A stretch of DNA of 64,000 nt from Mesorhizobium norvegicum (GTDB taxonomy: Bacteria > Pseudomonadota > Alphaproteobacteria > Rhizobiales > Rhizobiaceae). Positions within the stretch are counted from its first letter, which is position 1; each line of letters opens with the position of its first letter. The DNA lies in contig NZ_SMYZ01000004.1 in NCBI RefSeq assembly GCF_004919685.1, positions 1 to 64,000 on the forward strand, in the 5' to 3' direction. The notes beneath the pieces were generated by a model. That model was not told the DNA's origin. It saw only the letters and a program-made list of their open reading frames with translations, and did not search any database. A program made the translations under genes and the position numbers. Positions 56,843 through 64,000 of the stretch are shown here, piece after piece.

Positions 56843-57946
56843 ATGAACCAGAACACCGACCTGCTGACGCTGCGGTCCGTCTCGAAATCCTACGGCACGG
56901 TTCCCGTGCTGCACGACATCGACCTGTCGATCCGGGACGGTGAGTTCCTCACCGTGCTCGGGCCTTCGGGCTCCGGCAAGACCACGGTCCTGCGGCTGAT
57001 CGGCGGGCTGGAGCCGCTGACCTCAGGCGAGATCCGGCTGGACGGCCAGGACATCAGCCGCATGCCGATCAACCGACGGCCGTTCAACACGGTGTTCCAG
57101 GACTATGCGCTGTTTCCGCACCTGACCGTTTCCGGCAATGTCGGCTACGGGCTTTCGGTTCGCCATATCCAGCGCAAGGAAATCGCGCGCCGTGTCGCGG
57201 AGGCGCTGGACCTGGTCCAGCTCGGGCGTTTCGCCGACCGCTTTCCCGCGCAGCTTTCCGGCGGCCAACGCCAGCGCGTCGCACTCGCCCGTGCGCTGAT
57301 CTGCCAGCCGCGCCTGATCCTGCTCGACGAGCCGCTCGCCGCACTCGACCTCGAACTGCGCCGGCAGATGCAGGTCTTCCTGAAATCCATCCAGCGCGAA
57401 ATCAAGACCACCTTCCTGTTCGTCACCCATGACCAGGAAGAAGCCATCGGCATGGCTGACCGGATCTGCGTCATGGAAGCCGGCCATATCCGCCAACTCG
57501 GCACGCCGCACGACCTTTACTACAAGCCGAATTGCGAGTTCGTCGCGCGCTTCTTCGGCGAGAACAATCTGGTGGCCGGAAAACTTGGGGCCGTCCAAGG
57601 CGAGCTGCGATCGATCGAGACGGCGCTCGGCCGCCTGGTTTGTTCGATCAGTGACCAGCCGCATTTGAAGGCCGCAGCGGAAGGCGCCAGCGCCTACGCT
57701 GCATTCCGTCCAGAAGCCTTGCACCTTGCGGATGCAAAGGACACCGACAACCGCTTTTCCGGCACGATCTCCGACATGGCCTTTGCCGGCTCGTCGACCG
57801 TCGCCACCATCACGGCCGGCGCCGACAATGCCGCGCAACGCTTGCGGCTGCGCGTGCCGAGCCGGGTCGACGGCAGCGCGCTCAAATCCGGCGAGGCTGT
57901 ATCGCTTTCGTTTGCGCCGCATGAAGGCCATCTGGTGTTGGCATGA
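56843..57946 (+). CDS. ABC transporter ATP-binding protein, PotA type
   Basis: A 367-residue ATPase. Walker A is GPSGSGKTT, signature [15 protein letters not shown], Walker B LILLDEPLAALD, and H-loop VTHDQEEA. The C-terminal TOBE domain follows (AFRPEALHLADAKDT). ATG 56843 (MNQNTDLL) is chosen; ATG 56828 is five codons upstream. GAGAG lies just before. It overlaps the PotB-type gene by 4 nt. Confidence 0.91.
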   Translation: MNQNTDLLTLRSVSKSYGTVPVLHDIDLSIRDGEFLTVLGPSGSGKTTVLRLIGGLEPLTSGEIRLDGQDISRMPINRRPFNTVFQDYALFPHLTVSGNVGYGLSVRHIQRKEIARRVAEALDLVQLGRFADRFPAQLSGGQRQRVALARALICQPRLILLDEPLAALDLELRRQMQVFLKSIQREIKTTFLFVTHDQEEAIGMADRICVMEAGHIRQLGTPHDLYYKPNCEFVARFFGENNLVAGKLGAVQGELRSIETALGRLVCSISDQPHLKAAAEGASAYAAFRPEALHLADAKDTDNRFSGTISDMAFAGSSTVATITAGADNAAQRLRLRVPSRVDGSALKSGEAVSLSFAPHEGHLVLA

Positions 57947-58815
57947 GCGAGGCCGGATCGACACAGCCTGCGGAAAGACGGCTGTCGCTGCTGGTGACAG
58001 TGCTGGCGTTTGCCTTGCCGGTGATCTTCGTCCTGGTGCCGCTGGCGATCTTCCTCGGCTACAGCTTCTTCAGCGTCGACCAGGGCACGATCGTCTACGG
58101 CTTGTCACTGGGCAACTATGTCAGGTTCTTCACCGATCCGGTCTTTCTCCCGGTGTTCTGGAACACCATCGTGCTGTGCGTCTCGGTCGCCATCATCTGC
58201 ATCCTGCTTGCCTATCCCGCCGCCTATTTCCTGACGACGCTGAAAGGGCGGTGGCGTTATGCCTTGCTGATGCTGCTGCTGGTGCCGCTGCTGATGAGCT
58301 ACGTCATCAAGATCTATGCGATCCGCAGCATCCTCGGCCTCAACGGCTTCCTCAACAAGGCGCTGGTGGCGCTCGGCATCCTGCAGGAACCGTCGACGCT
58401 TTTCGTGTTCAACATGAACGCCATCCTGCTAACGCTGACCTTGCTCTTAATTCCCTTCGCCATCCTGCCGATCTTCCTGTCGCTGGAGCGGATCCCGCAG
58501 GTGCTGCTGCGTGCCTCCGACGATCTCGGTGCAAGTGGCTTGCAGACCTTCCTGCGCATCACCTTGCCGCTCAGCCTGCCCGGCGTCGCCTCGGCGGCGA
58601 GCTTCGTTTTCGTGCTGGCGATCGGCGATTTCCTGACACCGCAAATGGTCGGCGGGATCAGCGGCTTCACCTTCGGCCGCATCCTCTACAGCCAGTTCGG
58701 CACGGCCTATAACTGGCCGTTCGGCGCGGCGCTGTCGGTGGCGCTGGCAATCGTGGTGATCGCGGCAATCCTTGTCGGCGAACGCTTCGGACGCAACCGG
58801 GGGACTTCGGTATGA
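57943..58815 (+). CDS. ABC transporter permease, PotB type
   Basis: A 290-residue permease with six spans. The ATPase-contact EAA-like loop is LRASDDLGASGLQTFLRITLP. N-terminal SEAGSTQPAERRLSLLV leads into the first span. It overlaps the ATPase gene before it and the PotC-type gene after it by 4 nt each. Confidence 0.9.
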   Translation: MSEAGSTQPAERRLSLLVTVLAFALPVIFVLVPLAIFLGYSFFSVDQGTIVYGLSLGNYVRFFTDPVFLPVFWNTIVLCVSVAIICILLAYPAAYFLTTLKGRWRYALLMLLLVPLLMSYVIKIYAIRSILGLNGFLNKALVALGILQEPSTLFVFNMNAILLTLTLLLIPFAILPIFLSLERIPQVLLRASDDLGASGLQTFLRITLPLSLPGVASAASFVFVLAIGDFLTPQMVGGISGFTFGRILYSQFGTAYNWPFGAALSVALAIVVIAAILVGERFGRNRGTSV

Positions 58816-59612
58816 GCGCCCTGCCCCGACTGTCCACCATCTTTCTGGCTGCGATCACGACGCTGGTCGCGGTGCTGCTCTACAGCCCGCTGTTCGTGCC
58901 GATCGTGTCGTCGTTCTTCACCATTTCGCATGGCAATGTCGACTGGTCGTCTCCGACCCTTTCGACCTATGTCACGCTGGCCGAAAATCACGACATATTG
59001 GCCGCCTTGCGCACCACGCTGATCGTCGGCGTCTGCACTGTCATCCTGTCGGTCGTCAGCGGAACGCTGCTGGCGCTCTACTATCATGGGCGCCGTTCGG
59101 GACGGTCTATCCTGCAGTTCATCATCTTCCTGCCGTTCCTGATGCCGCCGATCATCAGCGGCCTGGCGCTGCTGATTTTCTTTCGCGAAATCGGCCTCGA
59201 ACGCTCGCTGCTGACGGTCGTCATCGGTCACACGGTTTTCGTGCTGGCGATCGTCTACCGCACGGTGCTGATGCGGCTGCAGTCGATGAGCCGCACGCTG
59301 GTCGAAGCGTCCTACGATCTCGGCGCCACCGGCTGGCAGACGTTCTGGCGTATCATCCTGCCGAACCTGTCGAGCGCCATGGTCGGCGGCGCCATCCTGG
59401 CCTTCGCGCTGTCGTTCGACGAGACCATGATCACCATCCTGGTCACCGGTACCCAGAGTACGCTGCCGGTCAGGCTGTGGGCGATGATGCGGCTTGGTTT
59501 CTCGCCCGACATCAATGCGCTGGTGGCACTGATCCTGATGTTTACCGTGCTGCTCTGCGTGCTTGCCGCGCGCTTTCTCATTCCCAGACAAGTCGCGACG
59601 GAACGGACCTGA
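58812..59612 (+). CDS. ABC transporter permease, PotC type
   Basis: A 266-residue permease with six spans. The contact loop is LVEASYDLGATGWQTFWRIILP, and FALSFDETMITILVTG is a PotC-type segment. It ends the operon that began with the FadR-type regulator at 51342. The convergent FAD-oxidase stop is 16 nt away. Confidence 0.9.
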   Translation: MSALPRLSTIFLAAITTLVAVLLYSPLFVPIVSSFFTISHGNVDWSSPTLSTYVTLAENHDILAALRTTLIVGVCTVILSVVSGTLLALYYHGRRSGRSILQFIIFLPFLMPPIISGLALLIFFREIGLERSLLTVVIGHTVFVLAIVYRTVLMRLQSMSRTLVEASYDLGATGWQTFWRIILPNLSSAMVGGAILAFALSFDETMITILVTGTQSTLPVRLWAMMRLGFSPDINALVALILMFTVLLCVLAARFLIPRQVATERT

Positions 59613-59627
59613 GGTACCGGGCAATCG

Positions 59628-61031
59628 TCATCGGGAGAAGGCGGCTTGGTTAAGGTCGAAAACCCGTCCCGGATTGAGGATGTTTCTGGGGTCAAGGGCT
59701 GCCTTCAGCCGCCGCATCGTGGCGATCTCGGCATCGCTGCGGACCAGATGCAGCCACTTCTTCTTGTCGAGGCCGATGCCATGTTCGGCCGAGACACCAC
59801 CTCCAGCCGCGGCCACGCCGCGATAGACGATGTCATATGCCGCCGCCGTATCGACCGTGCGGACCTGGTAATGCAGATTGCCGTCGCCGAGATGGCCGAA
59901 GGCATAGATGTCGGCGCCGGGATCAACGGCATGAATGGCGATATCCGCTTCCCGCAGGAATGCTCCCATGCGCGCCAGCGGGATGCTGATGTCGACGCCG
60001 ATCAGACCCTTGATCGAAAACAGGACGCGATTGGCGTCCTCGCGCACGTCCCACAGCGCCCGGAATTCGCGCGGCGACTGCGAGACGACCACATCGTCGA
60101 TCACGCCGTCTTCGACCGCCTGCATCAACACCTCGGCGAAGCGCTCGCCGTCGCGTTCGGGCTCGCTGCCCTGGATCTCGGCCAGCACATAGACGGGCGA
60201 GCCGGCCGGCAGCGGCGCCGGCATGGCCATGCTGGCGACCATGAGGTCATAAAGCGGTGCGAAATTGACCTCATAGGCGGACAGTAGGGGCCCGAGCTTT
60301 TGCCGCAGCAGCCCAAGCAGGGCGATCGCCGCATCGAGCGAGGAGAGCGCGCAGAAGGCGTTGACCTCGGACGCCGGCTTGGGATGCAGCCTGAGCGCGG
60401 CGCGGGTGACGACGCCGAGCGTTCCTTCCGTGCCGATGAAGAGCTGGCTGAGGTCGTAGCCGGAGTTGTCCTTGAGCAGGCCCTTCAGCGAGGTCAGCAC
60501 GCAGCCATCGGCAAGCACGGCTTCCAGCCCCAGAATTTGCGCCCGGTACATGCCGTAGCGCAGCACACGGATGCCGCCGGCGTTGGTGGCGACATTGCCG
60601 CCGATCGTCGCCGAACCGCGCGCGCCGATATCGACGCCGAACATCAGCCCGGCGCCGTCGGCTGCCTCCTGCACCGCCTGCAGCGTCGCGCCCGCTTCGG
60701 CAACGATGCTGCCAGCCTGGCGATCTGGAACGGCGAGGCCGGTCATGCGCTCCAGCGACAGCACCACCTCACCCGGCTGCACACGCGCAGCGCCTGCCAG
60801 GCTGGTGCGTCCACCCTGGATGACAACCGGCTGGCCGAGATCGTTGCATGCGGCGAGCGCCGCTGCCACACCCTCGGTGTCGCGCGGGCGCAGCACCGCT
60901 TCGGGAAGCGCGCCGAGCTTGCCGTCGGGATCGTCGCGATAGCGCTGATCCACATCCAGGCCGGCGAGAACGCCGCCCGCGCCCAGCCGATTGTCGAGAG
61001 CAGACAGAAGTTGTTGTGTTTCGGGTGACAT
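59628..61031 (-). CDS. FAD-linked 2-hydroxyacid dehydrogenase (GlcD/D-2-hydroxyglutarate-dehydrogenase-like)
   Basis: A 467-residue PCMH-type FAD enzyme. FAD-binding segments are VVIQGGRTSLAGAA, DIGARGSATIGGNVATNAGG and NSGYDLSQLFIGTEGTLGVVT. The C-terminal region has SAEHGIGLDKK and ALDPRNILNPGRV, the signature of D-lactate, glycolate and D-2-hydroxyglutarate dehydrogenases. It feeds electrons to the respiratory chain. It is convergent with the pentose operon and could oxidise glycolate or a related hydroxyacid made by pentose cleavage, but the link is only by proximity. Confidence 0.88.
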   Translation of the reverse strand: MSPETQQLLSALDNRLGAGGVLAGLDVDQRYRDDPDGKLGALPEAVLRPRDTEGVAAALAACNDLGQPVVIQGGRTSLAGAARVQPGEVVLSLERMTGLAVPDRQAGSIVAEAGATLQAVQEAADGAGLMFGVDIGARGSATIGGNVATNAGGIRVLRYGMYRAQILGLEAVLADGCVLTSLKGLLKDNSGYDLSQLFIGTEGTLGVVTRAALRLHPKPASEVNAFCALSSLDAAIALLGLLRQKLGPLLSAYEVNFAPLYDLMVASMAMPAPLPAGSPVYVLAEIQGSEPERDGERFAEVLMQAVEDGVIDDVVVSQSPREFRALWDVREDANRVLFSIKGLIGVDISIPLARMGAFLREADIAIHAVDPGADIYAFGHLGDGNLHYQVRTVDTAAAYDIVYRGVAAAGGGVSAEHGIGLDKKKWLHLVRSDAEIATMRRLKAALDPRNILNPGRVFDLNQAAFSR

Positions 61032-61122
61032 CGGCCAATCCTATTCATGATCGGCTTCTGGTCAAACTCCGATCGGTGCAAACGCCTCATGATCGGTCGT
61101 GACAATGCGGGGCTGGCCGACC

Positions 61123-61162
61123 GTCCGGCATCGATCGCGATGAGATCGGATCGACGCCGGAC
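61123..61162 (-). terminator. Terminator-like hairpin after the LivK-type gene
   Basis: GTCCGGC and GCCGGAC (61123-61129 and 61156-61162) form a 7-bp stem. After one mismatch it continues as TCGATC and GATCGA (61131-61136 and 61149-61154). It lies 11 nt past the minus-strand stop at 61174. There is no clear T-run. Confidence 0.6.
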
Positions 61163-61173
61163 GACAAGTTGTT

Positions 61174-62433
61174 TTACTGAAGCTTGGCTTGCAGGGCGTT
61201 GACGTCGTCGGTGGTCATTTCGCCGTCGGTCGCCACCTTGCCGTCGACGATCTTCCACAGCCGGAACGGGCCGGTGATATCGCCATATTTGTCGAAGGCG
61301 ACCGGGCCGATGACGCCTTCGTAGCGGATCGGCTTGCCGTCCTTGATCAGGCCGAGCGCCTTGGCGAATTCTTCCTTGCCGGCAAAGATCGGCGTGCCGG
61401 CGGGATCGACGGCCTTGTACATCGCGTCCTTGATCTTGGCCGGATCCTCCGAACCGGCAATGGCGATCGCCAGCCCAACGATGGCGCCGGCGTCATAGGA
61501 ACGGTCGGCCGCTGGATTGGTCGGTTCGATGCCGGAGAATTCCTTGTAGTTCTTGGTGAAATACTCCGTCGAAGCCGTCGGGCTGGTGCCGGACGAGGTG
61601 CCGTAGGCTTCCTTCAGATAATCGGCGCCGACGGACTCGATGAAATCAGGGCTGTTCATGCCGTCATTGAGCAGGAATTTCTGCACGCCGCCCTGCGAAA
61701 TCCAGGTGCGGGCAACCGTGGCGCCGTCGACCGGCGTGCTGACGAGATAGAGCCCGTCCGGTTCGCCGGCCATCGCCGCCGTGACCTCCGAGGCATAGCT
61801 CGACTGCTTTTCATTGTAAGGCGTGTCGGAGACGATGGTTCCGCCGAGCGCTTTATAGGCGCGCGAGAATTCGGCCACCATGTTGACGCCGAAATCGTTG
61901 TTGACGTGGATGATCGACAGCTTCTTGAAGCCCTTGTCGACGGCATATTTGGCGGCGGCGACGCCCTGCAGCGCATCCGAGGTGATGGTGCGGAAGAAGA
62001 TGCCGTTGGTCTTGCCGTCGCGCCCGAGTGCCGTCAGCGTCGGCGAGGACGACGCCGGCGAGACTTGGACGATCTTAGCCGGTGCCGTGACCGAGGTCAG
62101 GATCGGGATCGACACCGACGAGATGATGCCGCCGATGATGACCGGAACCTTCTTGACCTGAACCAGCTGGGTGGCGGCGTCGACCGCGATGTTGCCCTGG
62201 CTCTGGCTGTCGCGCGTGTCGGTGACGAGATCGCAGCCGCGCACGCCGCCGGCCGCGTTGATGTCGCGGAAGGCCATCTCGACCGACTTGGCGCCGGCCT
62301 GGCCATATTCGCCGGCCGGGCCTGTCAGTTCCATGACGAGGCCGACGGTGATCTTGCAATCGGCGGCTTGCGCGGCACCCGCCATCGTCACGAGGGCAAG
62401 TGCTGTGGTGAGCTGGAGTATTGTCTTTCTCAT
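61174..62433 (-). CDS. ABC transporter substrate-binding protein, LivK/branched-chain amino acid type
   Basis: A 419-residue periplasmic binding protein. The signal peptide MRKTILQLTTALALVTMAGAAQA is followed by ADCKITVGLVMELTGPAGEYGQAGAKSVEMAF, a typical HAAT opening with the nearby Cys pair (ADCKI, RGCDL). ATG 62433 follows AAAGGGGAAC. It stands alone with no permease or ATPase between it and the next gene, so its importer is either elsewhere or beyond the right edge. The ligand may be an amino acid, amide or aromatic. Confidence 0.9.
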   Translation of the reverse strand: MRKTILQLTTALALVTMAGAAQAADCKITVGLVMELTGPAGEYGQAGAKSVEMAFRDINAAGGVRGCDLVTDTRDSQSQGNIAVDAATQLVQVKKVPVIIGGIISSVSIPILTSVTAPAKIVQVSPASSSPTLTALGRDGKTNGIFFRTITSDALQGVAAAKYAVDKGFKKLSIIHVNNDFGVNMVAEFSRAYKALGGTIVSDTPYNEKQSSYASEVTAAMAGEPDGLYLVSTPVDGATVARTWISQGGVQKFLLNDGMNSPDFIESVGADYLKEAYGTSSGTSPTASTEYFTKNYKEFSGIEPTNPAADRSYDAGAIVGLAIAIAGSEDPAKIKDAMYKAVDPAGTPIFAGKEEFAKALGLIKDGKPIRYEGVIGPVAFDKYGDITGPFRLWKIVDGKVATDGEMTTDDVNALQAKLQ

Positions 62434-62482
62434 TGTTGTTCCCCTTTCGTTACTCGACTGTAGTTTGAATTCTGTAGCCTGT

Positions 62483-62911
62483 TCAGCGTTCCGGCACCTG
62501 CAGCCAGGTTTCATGCAGATGTCGCCATTCGACGCCGTTGGGCGCCGATGAACTGGTGGTGAAGACCGCGCTCGACTGGCGGCGGCTGTGCTTGCCTGCG
62601 CGCAGCTGCGCTTCGACATAAAGGACGACGATGGTATCGGCGTCCTGCCAGCCGGGCCGGATGTCCTCGATCGAAATGGCAAAACCGTCGTCGCAAGAGG
62701 CGCGGCTTGAGCGGACATGATCGACGACCGCTTCGCGATCGAGGACCTGCCCGTCCGGCGCCACCATGCTGAGGTCTTTGCCCATGGCGCGTTCGAAGCG
62801 GCTGAAATCAGCCGTGTTGGCGCGCGCGGCGACGAACCAGTCGACGAAGAAGCGATGCAGGTCGATGACCTCGGTGCTGGCGCGTGAAAACAGGGAGGGC
62901 TCGCCGCTCAT
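62483..62911 (-). CDS. Conserved protein, DUF4440/SnoaL-like fold (function unknown)
   Basis: A 142-residue protein with a cystatin-like alpha+beta barrel pattern. It has an N-terminal helix (EVIDLHRFFVDWFVAARANT), a middle region with VAPDGQVLDREAVVDH and a C-terminal strand set ending WRHLHETWLQVPER, typical of DUF4440/NTF2-like small proteins. No catalytic residue can be named. The ATG overlaps the aldo/keto reductase stop (ATGA), so the two are co-translated. Confidence 0.75.
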   Translation of the reverse strand: MSGEPSLFSRASTEVIDLHRFFVDWFVAARANTADFSRFERAMGKDLSMVAPDGQVLDREAVVDHVRSSRASCDDGFAISIEDIRPGWQDADTIVVLYVEAQLRAGKHSRRQSSAVFTTSSSAPNGVEWRHLHETWLQVPER

Positions 62912-63963
62912 TTCTTCCCCGCATTGAGGTTGTAATGCATGATCGAACCGTGGCGGCCGTGACGATCGCGCTCCAGCGTGTAGACGTCTCCCTCGAGGCC
63001 GGTGCCTTGTGCGATGATGGCAGCAATCCGCGCCCGGTCATCGGCGTCGAGCGCAACGTCCATGATTTTCGCATTGGCCAGCGCATGCGCCTGGTTGCGG
63101 GCGCCGACGATGACGGCCGCCACTTGCGGCTGCTCCAGCACCCAGGCGCTGGCGATGGTCGCGATGTCGACGCCGTGGCGGTCGCCAACGGCCTTCAGCG
63201 CCTGAAGCAGGTGCTGGAACAGGTCCCAACCGCCGAAATCATCGATGATCAGCTTGTATTTGACCAGCGAACGGTTTTCGAGCGGCGTGGCGGGCTCGGC
63301 CATATCAAGCCATTTGTCACTGAGGAAACCGCCGGCAACCGACCCATAGCAGAGGAAGCTGACCCCGTTCTGTTTTGCCAGTGCCGCAAGGCTGTTGCCC
63401 GGCCGCTGGTCGAGCACGGAATATTGCAGCTGCTGGCTGACCAGCGGGATGCCGGCCGCCAAAATTTCCGCCAGCCTTGGCGTGTCGAAATTGGTTGTGC
63501 CGAGATTGCGCACCTTGCCTTCCAGCCGGAGTTCGTCGAGCCAGCCCATGGCATCGACATAGCGCGGCTGTTCATAGTCCCACCAATGGAACTGCACGAG
63601 ATCGAGCCGTTCGGTCTTCAGCCGCCGCAATGACTGGTCGACGATGCCCCTGATGTAGTCGCGGCTGATGCTGGCCAGCCGTTCGAGGTCGGGCACCAGC
63701 TTGGTGTGCACCTTCATCCGGGCGGCGACGTCGAGGCCGCGCTCGCTGGCCAGCCGCAGGCGCGCGGCGCCAATCAGTTCCTCGACGCCGGTATAGATAT
63801 CGGCGCAATCATAGGTCCAGATGCCGGCATCGAAAGTGGCGATCAGATCGGCAACCGCTTGGCTGCGGTCGATGGCGCCGTGGCCACCGGCCAGCTGCCA
63901 GCCGCCGCGAATGACGCGCGAGATCGTGTAGCCGGGGCCGAGTTCGAAGGTCTTGGCGGTCAT
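62908..63963 (-). CDS. Aldo/keto reductase
   Basis: A 351-residue NAD(P)H-dependent AKR with the TIM-barrel tetrad in order: Asp and Tyr in WTYDCADIYTGVEELIG, Lys in MKVHTKLVPD and His in LVQFHWWDY. The C-terminal nucleotide-binding part is VAAVIVGARNQAHALANAK. It probably reduces a sugar-derived aldehyde or ketone. It starts 37 nt from the right edge and shares an operon with the DUF4440-like gene and, after 49 nt, the LivK-type gene. Upstream genes lie outside the window. Confidence 0.86.
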   Translation of the reverse strand: MTAKTFELGPGYTISRVIRGGWQLAGGHGAIDRSQAVADLIATFDAGIWTYDCADIYTGVEELIGAARLRLASERGLDVAARMKVHTKLVPDLERLASISRDYIRGIVDQSLRRLKTERLDLVQFHWWDYEQPRYVDAMGWLDELRLEGKVRNLGTTNFDTPRLAEILAAGIPLVSQQLQYSVLDQRPGNSLAALAKQNGVSFLCYGSVAGGFLSDKWLDMAEPATPLENRSLVKYKLIIDDFGGWDLFQHLLQALKAVGDRHGVDIATIASAWVLEQPQVAAVIVGARNQAHALANAKIMDVALDADDRARIAAIIAQGTGLEGDVYTLERDRHGRHGSIMHYNLNAGKK

Positions 63964-64000
63964 GTCAGGTCATCCTCTTTCGGCAGCGGCACGGCCGTGG

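Overview
The window is high-GC DNA with tightly packed, translationally coupled operons (many ATGA/TGATG junctions). Gene content points to an alphaproteobacterial rhizobium, most likely Mesorhizobium or a close relative. The evidence is a dctA/dctBD system with a sigma-54 promoter, a pcaDCHGB operon driven by PcaQ, six ABC importer binding proteins in 64 kb, and a GC-rich rhizobial-type intergenic repeat at the left edge. There are no rRNA or tRNA genes, CRISPR arrays, transposases or phage genes. The region reads as a catabolic island for sugars, dicarboxylates and plant aromatics.

Layout. (1) 158-2714: serine hydrolase, anhydro-MurNAc kinase (anmK), GNAT acetyltransferase. (2) 2783-7702: dctD-dctB divergent from dctA, with two DctD-type upstream sites, a -24/-12 promoter and a strong terminator. 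(3) 7721-14112: minus-strand sugar operon (two TIM-barrel isomerases, Gfo/Idh/MocA oxidoreductase, alpha/beta hydrolase, pentulose-phosphate-type epimerase, ROK kinase, and an ABC ATPase interrupted by an amber codon). (4) 14176-21330: complete carbohydrate ABC importer with PfkB kinase, class I aldolase and a divergent DeoR regulator; it looks like a separate module placed head-on to region 3. (5) 21598-24739: oxidoreductase and esterase facing a LacI regulator, with similar operator-like sites at both ends. (6) 25190-34879: two divergent carbohydrate importers, neither with an ATPase, plus PIG-L protein, ROK kinase, GntR regulator and SIS isomerase, suggesting amino-sugar use. (7) 35061-37273: housekeeping-type rsgA, fatty acid hydroxylase-like protein, Nudix hydrolase. 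(8) 37284-50328: aromatic island. pcaDCHGB-pobA on the minus strand and divergent pcaQ are followed by a five-gene HAAT-type importer, a coniferyl-alcohol-dehydrogenase-like SDR and a vanillin-type aldehyde dehydrogenase with an in-frame TGA. (9) 50360-59612: galM, FadR-type regulator, and an operon of IlvD/Edd dehydratase, SDR, AraD1-family protein and a Pot-type importer, resembling a non-phosphorylative pentose pathway. (10) 59628-63963: FAD-linked 2-hydroxyacid dehydrogenase, orphan LivK-type binding protein, DUF4440-like protein, aldo/keto reductase.

How the genes work together. In region 8, PobA makes protocatechuate and PcaHG, PcaB, PcaC and PcaD take it to beta-ketoadipate; the last steps (pcaIJ, pcaF) are not in the window. 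The importer operon carries the same 52-nt promoter module as pcaD, so uptake and ring cleavage should be co-induced. In region 9 a sugar would be oxidised by the SDR, dehydrated by the IlvD/Edd enzyme and processed by the AraD1-family protein.

The most notable signals are the duplicated PcaQ promoter module, two single-codon nonsense interruptions (both explicable as C-to-T changes) in otherwise intact genes, paired importers without ATPases, a PIG-L enzyme lacking the expected catalytic aspartate, and stable hairpins placed next to binding-protein genes.
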